NCBI GenBank assembly: GCA_019105125.1 | Contig: JAHRWO010000038.1 | Coordinates: 1-7,640, forward strand | Length of the DNA: 7,640 bases | Reading direction: 5' to 3' | DNA from: Flavobacterium sp. | GTDB lineage: Bacteria; Bacteroidota; Bacteroidia; Flavobacteriales; Flavobacteriaceae | Shown: in pieces, positions 1 to 4,739 of the stretch | How the letters are laid out: each line of letters starts with the position of its first letter | Position numbering within the stretch: position 1 is the first letter of the stretch | The notes under the pieces: model-generated | Database searches by the model: none | Told to the model about the DNA's origin: nothing | The model's input: only the letters and a program-made list of their open reading frames with translations | Program-made: the position numbers and the translations under genes

Positions 1-53
1 TTTCCTTCGGCCATCATTTGGGCCATTGTTGGTACAATTAAATTTTCTGACAT
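1..53 (-). CDS. Probable (Fe-S)-binding protein (cysteine-rich domain family), N-terminal 17 codons only
   Basis: An ATG at 51-53 on the minus strand opens a frame that runs off the left edge, reading MSENLIVPTMAQMMAEG. No domain or cysteine motif is visible in so short a piece. The start resembles the N-terminus I recall for Bacteroidota soluble (Fe-S)-binding proteins with CCG (cysteine-rich) domains, which commonly follow a membrane 4Fe-4S dicluster gene like the one just upstream. The gap to that gene is 32 bases, consistent with co-transcription. The family is therefore an inference from N-terminus and context. If correct, the protein would be the cytoplasmic HdrD/GlpC-like partner that exchanges electrons with the membrane subunit. 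Alternative: an unrelated protein whose identity lies outside the window. Confidence 0.6.
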   Translation of the reverse strand, partial: MSENLIVPTMAQMMAEG

Positions 54-85
54 ATTATATACTATTTATGATAGTTAATTTTAAA

Positions 86-1408
86 TTATTCGTTTACCCA
101 ATTTAAACGATCCATTTGATTGTATTGCCATGGAGCGCCATTGTTTTCAATATTACTCATCATATTATTTAATTCCATTGGAGCTGCACTTTGCTCCATC
201 ACTAAATAACGACGCATTTCAATGATAATTGATAATGGACTAATATTGATAGGACACTCTTCAACGCATGCATTACAAGTGGTACATGCCCATAATTCTT
301 CTGGTGTGATGTAATCGTTTAACAATGATTTTCCATCATCAACAAAAACGCCTTTATTCAAATCGATGTTTCTTCCCACTTCCTCTAAACGATCACGAGT
401 GTCCATCATAATCTTACGAGGAGATAATTTTTTACCTGTTAAATTAGCCGGACAAGATGAAGTACAACGTCCACATTCTGTGCAGCTGTATGCATTTAAC
501 AATTGAACCCAATTTAAATCTTGAACATCTGAAGCTCCAAATTTAGCAGGAACAGCATCAGGATTAGCAGGAGCAGCAAATGGGTCAGCACTTGGATCCA
601 TCATTAATTTCACTTCATTTGTTACACTTTCTAGATTATTAAATTTTCCTTTTGCGTTTAAATCTGCAAAGTACGTATTTGGGAAAGCTAATAAAATGTG
701 TAAATGTTTAGAGAAATATAAATAGTTTAAAAAAACTAAAATTCCGGCAATGTGTAACCACCAAGCTGCTCTTTCAATTAGTACTACAGTTCCTTCACTT
801 ATACCATTGTAAATCGGAGCTATAAATTGTGAGATTGGAAAACTTCCCGCTTGACTGTAATGTCCAATACCTAGAGTTTGTAAATGCAAATCAGCCGAAT
901 TCATAATGAAGAATAAAGACATGATAACAATTTCAAAATATAGAATATAATTAGCGTCATTTCTAGGTTTACCATTTAAATCTGTACTAGTAAAACGTCC
1001 GATTTTAACAACATTTCTTCTGATCCAAAAAATAATTACTGTTACTAAAACTAAGAAAGCTAAAATTTCAAACGAACCAATTAACACGTCATATAATCCT
1101 CCCATGAAAGATAAAACTCGATGTGTTCCAAAAAGTCCGTCAATAATAATTTCAATAATCTCGATATTGATGATTACGAAACCAACATAAACCACAATGT
1201 GAAGAAATCCTGCAATAGGACGTTTTACCATTTTAGATTGCCCTAAAGCAACCATCATCATGTTCTTCCAACGTTCTGAAGAATTGTCTGATCTGTCAAC
1301 ATCTTGACCTAACTTTATGTTACGAATCAGTTTTTTTACGTTCATTGTAAAATAACCAATACCTGCTCCTAAAAGCAATGCGAATAAAATGTTATCTAAA
1401 AAATTCAT
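86..1408 (-). CDS. Membrane-bound 4Fe-4S dicluster electron-transfer protein (HdrE/NarI-like membrane part fused to ferredoxin domain)
   Basis: The 440-residue protein starts at ATG 1408, 10 bases after the MCE gene stop. The first 240 residues are largely hydrophobic, with likely membrane segments near 5-22, 66-88, 108-128, 153-170 and 211-232, as in NarI or HdrE-type cytochrome b subunits. Histidines at 70 and 219 lie in or at membrane segments and H235/H237 follow one; these could ligate heme b, but that is inference. Two 4Fe-4S motifs follow: C309, C312, C315, C319-Pro and C375, C378, C381, C385-Pro, each CxxCxxCxxxCP, typical of the dicluster ferredoxin domain of HdrC/GlpC relatives. An Ala/Pro-rich stretch (about 276-290) separates the membrane part from the ferredoxin part. 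The protein should pass electrons between a quinone pool and a cytoplasmic partner, probably the next gene; the substrate cannot be deduced. Annotation pipelines would call it '(Fe-S)-binding protein' or '4Fe-4S dicluster domain-containing protein'. No motif residue is missing. Confidence 0.9.
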   Translation of the reverse strand: MNFLDNILFALLLGAGIGYFTMNVKKLIRNIKLGQDVDRSDNSSERWKNMMMVALGQSKMVKRPIAGFLHIVVYVGFVIINIEIIEIIIDGLFGTHRVLSFMGGLYDVLIGSFEILAFLVLVTVIIFWIRRNVVKIGRFTSTDLNGKPRNDANYILYFEIVIMSLFFIMNSADLHLQTLGIGHYSQAGSFPISQFIAPIYNGISEGTVVLIERAAWWLHIAGILVFLNYLYFSKHLHILLAFPNTYFADLNAKGKFNNLESVTNEVKLMMDPSADPFAAPANPDAVPAKFGASDVQDLNWVQLLNAYSCTECGRCTSSCPANLTGKKLSPRKIMMDTRDRLEEVGRNIDLNKGVFVDDGKSLLNDYITPEELWACTTCNACVEECPINISPLSIIIEMRRYLVMEQSAAPMELNNMMSNIENNGAPWQYNQMDRLNWVNE

Positions 1409-1418
1409 TGTGTAAAAT

Positions 1419-2372
1419 TTACTTTTTAATTGTATCGTTAACTGGTGCTACGTAAGGCTTATTTTTTTTACCAAAAAGAGAAACGTTAACATATCGCGTA
1501 GGATTTAATCTCAAATCCTGTAATAATAATTCTAACTCTTTAGATGTTTTAGAAAAATTAGTATACATCGCATCATCCTTCATTAATTTACCAACAGTTC
1601 CATTTCCTCTCTCGATATCTGACATAATTTTGTCTACACTAGCCAATGTCTTTTCAAGATTTTTTACGGTTTGCCCTAAATTAGCTCTCGACAAAGAATC
1701 TGAAATTTTTGAAAAATTAGCAGAAGTTTTGTCAATATTAGCCATAGTAGAATTAATTTTCGATTTGTTATTGGCAATCATCTCATTAATATTTCTAGAT
1801 GCCACACTAAATTCAGTTAATGTTTTATTAAGCTCCGCAATACTACTTTTTAAGTTTTGTTTTGTTGAAGCATCTAAAATATCATTAATATTAGAAACCA
1901 TAGCATCTGCATTGTCCAGTAGTTTCTGAACTTTATATTGAAGCGGTTCTAATTGTTGGGCTAAAGCATCTGTTATCCCCAATTTGCTACTGGCTTTTAG
2001 ATAGTCGCCTGATTTGATGTAATTTTTATCTTGAAAATTAGGTTTAATTGCAATTTGTCTTCCTCCCACTAATCCAGAATCATATATTTCTGCAATACTG
2101 GATTTTGAAATTGGAAAATCAGTAGTGATTTGGATTTCAACCAATAATTTACCATCCGGTTGAATATTAATTGAATTCACTTTTCCAATTGCTAATCCAT
2201 TTAAAGTAACTGGTGCAGAATCTACAAGACCTGCAACGTTGTCATAAACTACATAAACTCTTGTACTGCTATCTAAAATGTCTCTTCCTTTTAAAAAATT
2301 GAATCCCCAAATAAATAATAAAATCGATACAATTACAAGGACAGCGGTTTTGATTTCTCTTGTTAGTTTCAA
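1419..2372 (-). CDS. MCE/MlaD family protein, membrane-anchored lipid-transport component
   Basis: The 317-residue protein has one N-terminal membrane anchor (about residues 8-26), then an MCE domain (about 37-112: VYVVYDNVAGL, then PVTLNGLAIGKV, ending GLVGGRQIAIKP). A long Asn/Ser/Lys-rich, probably helical or coiled-coil tail follows (about 135-285), including GNGTVGKLMKD at 256-266, a short motif typical of these tails. The C-terminus RYVNVSLFGKKNKPY is the kind seen in Bacteroidota homologues. MCE proteins form hexameric rings or tubes that carry lipids between inner and outer membranes; this one would sit in the inner membrane facing the periplasm. The start is TTG (2370-2372): an in-frame TAA lies a few codons upstream with no ATG between, and the next in-frame ATG would remove the anchor and MCE domain. 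The gene lies 36 bases after an amidase gene and 10 bases before the Fe-S gene. No MlaE permease or MlaF ATPase is in the window. Family assignment is firm; the transported lipid is unknown. Confidence 0.92.
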   Translation of the reverse strand: MKLTREIKTAVLVIVSILLFIWGFNFLKGRDILDSSTRVYVVYDNVAGLVDSAPVTLNGLAIGKVNSINIQPDGKLLVEIQITTDFPISKSSIAEIYDSGLVGGRQIAIKPNFQDKNYIKSGDYLKASSKLGITDALAQQLEPLQYKVQKLLDNADAMVSNINDILDASTKQNLKSSIAELNKTLTEFSVASRNINEMIANNKSKINSTMANIDKTSANFSKISDSLSRANLGQTVKNLEKTLASVDKIMSDIERGNGTVGKLMKDDAMYTNFSKTSKELELLLQDLRLNPTRYVNVSLFGKKNKPYVAPVNDTIKK

Positions 2373-2390
2373 AGCGTTATATTTTTACAA

Positions 2391-2398
2391 CAAAATTA
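2391..2398 (-). promoter_or_regulatory. Possible -7 element (TAATTTTG) ahead of the MCE gene
   Basis: On the minus strand the word TAATTTTG matches the Bacteroidota -7 consensus TAnnTTTG exactly, in the 36-base gap between the second amidase and the MCE gene. No TTG is found 17-23 bases upstream, and a transcript would leave a leader of only about 15 bases before the TTG start. In such A+T-rich DNA the match may be chance. If real, it would give the MCE and Fe-S genes some independence from the amidase promoter. Confidence 0.22.
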
Positions 2399-2408
2399 AA
2401 CTTTTATT

Positions 2409-3530
2409 TTATTTTATGGCATCGGTAATGCTTATTTTTATTCCGTCTTTATAAGCCACAATAAAGGCTGTAGTATATCCTTTTTGCTTTGCGAACTCTA
2501 ATTTTTGTTTAGCGATATCATAATTTCTTTCAGAAGCATAAAAATACTTGTATAAATTTCCAGATTTTTCAACGGAAATGGGTTGTAGTCCCTTAAAATT
2601 TGAAGCTGTAGTAGCAACATCCTTGGTACTTGCGGAAATTTGAACTTTAAAAACAATTCCTTTTTCTAGTTTATCAGATACAGCCTTTGATGGTATTTCA
2701 TTTTGCGGCACCTCTTTTACTGTAATTTCTTCTTTTGGAACGGTTCTAGGTTCATCTCTTTCATCATTTTCAGAAGGATTAAAAAATTCTTTTTTGTAAT
2801 CGATAATTGCTCCAGCAATAGCACTAGCTAACTTATCTTGCCCTTCATCAGAATTTATAAACTCTCCTTCCTCTCTATTTGAAATAAAACCCATCTCTAC
2901 TAAAACTCTAGGCATAGTGATTTGACGAAGCACTAAGAAACCCGCTTGTTTCACTCCTCTATTTCTAAAACTTGATACTTTAGAAAAAAAATCTTGAACC
3001 CTTCCTGCTAATTCAATACTCTGATCTAGATGTTCTTCTTGTAAAATTGAGATTCCTATCACAGATTCGGGTGATTTTGGATCATAACCATCATATTTAA
3101 CTTTGTAATCAGTTTCTAAAGTAACTACTTCGTTCTCCATTTTTGCTACCTCTAAATTGGAAGCATTTCGAGTTATACCCATTACAAAAGTTTCATGCCC
3201 TGAAGCTTCTAAATTTTTATTTGCATTACAGTGAATAGAAACAAAAATATTGGCTTTTGATCTGTTTGCAATATTAGCTCTCTGTTGTAATTCTACAAAA
3301 ACATCTGATTTACGGGTATATATAACCTCTATTTGGGGATCTTTATCTAAAATGGCACCAACCTTTAAAACCGTTTTTAAGGCAATATTCTTTTCAATAT
3401 TACCATGATAAACAGCGCCGTAGTCTTTACCTCCATGTCCAGCATCTAAAACTACTTTAAATTTTTGATTTTGACCAAATCCGAAAAAAAACGATAATAC
3501 AAATACAACAAAAATTATTTTATTTAACAT
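2409..3530 (-). CDS. N-acetylmuramoyl-L-alanine amidase (Amidase_3) with C-terminal SPOR domain, second tandem copy
   Basis: This 373-residue secreted enzyme should hydrolyse the amide bond between N-acetylmuramic acid and L-alanine in peptidoglycan. It has a signal peptide (about 1-19, ending GFG before QNQ), an Amidase_3 domain (about 24-245), a Pro/Glu-rich acidic linker (about 250-290) and a SPOR-like domain (about 293-362). The zinc and catalytic residues expected for the family are present: H32 in DAGHGGKD, E46 in GNIEKN, H100 in SIHCN and E212 in LVEMGF, so the enzyme looks active. SPOR domains bind glycan strands stripped of stem peptides and recruit proteins to division sites. The ATG start is 11 bases after the stop of the paralogous amidase gene, so the two are likely co-transcribed. 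After the SPOR domain it carries an extra tail (GIKISITDAIK) absent from the paralogue. Division-site action is inferred from the family. Confidence 0.95.
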   Translation of the reverse strand: MLNKIIFVVFVLSFFFGFGQNQKFKVVLDAGHGGKDYGAVYHGNIEKNIALKTVLKVGAILDKDPQIEVIYTRKSDVFVELQQRANIANRSKANIFVSIHCNANKNLEASGHETFVMGITRNASNLEVAKMENEVVTLETDYKVKYDGYDPKSPESVIGISILQEEHLDQSIELAGRVQDFFSKVSSFRNRGVKQAGFLVLRQITMPRVLVEMGFISNREEGEFINSDEGQDKLASAIAGAIIDYKKEFFNPSENDERDEPRTVPKEEITVKEVPQNEIPSKAVSDKLEKGIVFKVQISASTKDVATTASNFKGLQPISVEKSGNLYKYFYASERNYDIAKQKLEFAKQKGYTTAFIVAYKDGIKISITDAIK

Positions 3531-3541
3531 AAAAAATTGAA

Positions 3542-4618
3542 TTATTTATCAGTGAAACTTACTATATAGGCAGAAGTATAACCCTTATTCTTTGCCTCTT
3601 CTAATTTTTTTTTACAAACATTATAATCTGTTTCATTACCATAAAAATACTTAAATAACTTCTTATCCTTTTCCATTGTAATTCCTTTTAAGCCCTTAAA
3701 ATTGGATGGTTTCGTTTCTAACTTTTTACTTCCTGCAGAAATTTGAACTTTGTAAAAGGTTTTATTAGAAATAGAAATTTCACTTTTAACATCAGAATTA
3801 TTGTTTGCCTCACTTGTTGAAGTACTTAATTTAGCAATGTCTTTTCCATCAAAAACATCATTTTTATAAGCCAAAATAGCTTTTGATATTGAACTAGCCA
3901 TCTCATTTTTACCTTTTGCCGAACCTAAATATTTTGCTTCATCAGGATGGGACAAAAATCCTAATTCGATAAGAACTCCTGGCATAACGGTAGCATCTAA
4001 AACCCATAATGGCTGTTGATGAACTCCTTTATCTTTTCTTTTTAATTCATTTTTGAATTGTTTTTGAATCAAAGTAGCAAATTCAATACTTTGAAGTAAA
4101 GATTCTTCTTGAACAATTTTTAAACCAATCAAAGTTTCGGGATTGTTTGGGTCAAAGCCTTTGTATTTCGTTTTGTAATCTTTCTCCTGAAAAATTACAG
4201 CATTTTCTGTTTTGGCAATTTCTAAATTAGTTCCCGTTCGAGACATTCCCATTACCAAAGTCATTGCTCCAATAGGATTTCCTGCCTTAACAGAATTACA
4301 ATGTACCGATACAAACAAATTTGCCTTAGCCTTGTTCGCAATGTGAGCACGTTCTTGTAATTCAACAAATATATCGGTTTTTCGAGTGTAAATTACTTCA
4401 ATGTTTTTATTTTGCTCTAAAATTTTTCCTATTTGAAGTACCACATCTAATACTACATCTTTTTCCTTAACTCCATTTTTGAAAGCTCCAGAATCCTTGC
4501 CTCCATGACCCGCATCTAAAACAACTTTGAATTTAGAATTGTTTTGCCCAAATCCGATTGTCAGACTAAAAAAAATAAGAAATGTGAAGATGTACTTGGT
4601 GTTTTTTTTAAACGGCAT
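3542..4618 (-). CDS. N-acetylmuramoyl-L-alanine amidase (Amidase_3) with C-terminal SPOR domain, first tandem copy
   Basis: The 358-residue protein is a paralogue of the next gene and first in the leftward unit. It has a signal peptide (about 1-24, positively charged start then IFTFLIFFSLTIGFG), an Amidase_3 domain (about 30-252), a Ser/Asn/Lys-rich linker (about 258-285) and a SPOR-like domain (about 288-357). Zinc and catalytic positions are intact: H38 in DAGHGGKD, E52 in KEKD, H106 in SVHCN and E218 in LIELGF. By my hand alignment about 53 of 81 residues match the paralogue from the first zinc motif to the HCN motif, and about 38 of 69 in the SPOR domain, while the linkers do not align. 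It should cleave peptide stems from peptidoglycan in the periplasm. The start is ATG 4616-4618; upstream is the divergent region shared with lptD. Both copies look functional, so this is not a decaying duplicate. Confidence 0.95.
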   Translation of the reverse strand: MPFKKNTKYIFTFLIFFSLTIGFGQNNSKFKVVLDAGHGGKDSGAFKNGVKEKDVVLDVVLQIGKILEQNKNIEVIYTRKTDIFVELQERAHIANKAKANLFVSVHCNSVKAGNPIGAMTLVMGMSRTGTNLEIAKTENAVIFQEKDYKTKYKGFDPNNPETLIGLKIVQEESLLQSIEFATLIQKQFKNELKRKDKGVHQQPLWVLDATVMPGVLIELGFLSHPDEAKYLGSAKGKNEMASSISKAILAYKNDVFDGKDIAKLSTSTSEANNNSDVKSEISISNKTFYKVQISAGSKKLETKPSNFKGLKGITMEKDKKLFKYFYGNETDYNVCKKKLEEAKNKGYTSAYIVSFTDK

Positions 4619-4661
4619 AAAACAATTGGCGGTATTATGAGTTATAATTTTATTAAAAGAT

Positions 4662-4669
4662 TATTTTTG
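4662..4669 (+). promoter_or_regulatory. Possible -7 element (TATTTTTG) for lptD, upstream candidate
   Basis: TATTTTTG matches the Bacteroidota -7 consensus TAnnTTTG. A -33 TTG at the usual 17-23 base spacing is not present. Transcription from here would begin near 4675 and could still include a TTG at 4689 as start codon. It lies in A+T-rich DNA, so chance is possible. Confidence 0.3.
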
Positions 4670-4683
4670 CAAAAAAATATATG

Positions 4684-4691
4684 TAAGTTTG
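4684..4691 (+). promoter_or_regulatory. Possible -7 element (TAAGTTTG) for lptD, downstream candidate
   Basis: TAAGTTTG matches TAnnTTTG. A TTG lies upstream at 4667-4669, but the spacer is only 14 bases against the usual 17-23. Transcription would begin near 4696-4700. The longest lptD frame opens at TTG 4689, inside this element, so if this promoter is used that codon is not transcribed and translation must begin further in, most likely at TTG 4740. Confidence 0.33.
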
Positions 4692-4739
4692 ACGCTCCAA
4701 AAAGTGAGCCAAATTTTTACAAAAATACTATTAAAAGCA

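Larger units (their letters stand above)
4619..4739. promoter_or_regulatory. Divergent intergenic region between the amidase unit and lptD
   Basis: This stretch of about 120 bases, very A+T-rich, must hold the promoters for both directions. On the plus strand it has two exact TAnnTTTG words, given separately. On the minus strand no exact -7 word is present; the best I can see is a TTG (complement of CAA at 4670-4672) followed about 17 bases later by TAAAATTA, which misses two positions of the consensus. I see no clear operator palindrome, terminator or structured RNA. Whether the two directions are co-regulated cannot be told from sequence. Confidence 0.5.

Noticed and set aside
61..75. Small inverted repeat ACTAT-TTATG-ATAGT between the two Fe-S genes
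   Set aside because: The 5-base A+T-rich stem has no G+C core and no following T-run; too weak for a terminator or operator and expected by chance here.
1630..1929. Plus-strand open frame of 99 codons
   Set aside because: It lies wholly antisense to the helical tail of the MCE gene; hydrophobic residues arise from the complement of Asn/Lys/Ser codons, and no family resemblance is seen.
2409..4618. Amidase pair as an assembly duplication or a recent repeat
   Set aside because: The copies differ at about a third or more of residues and have unrelated linkers, so they are old paralogues, not a duplicated contig piece.
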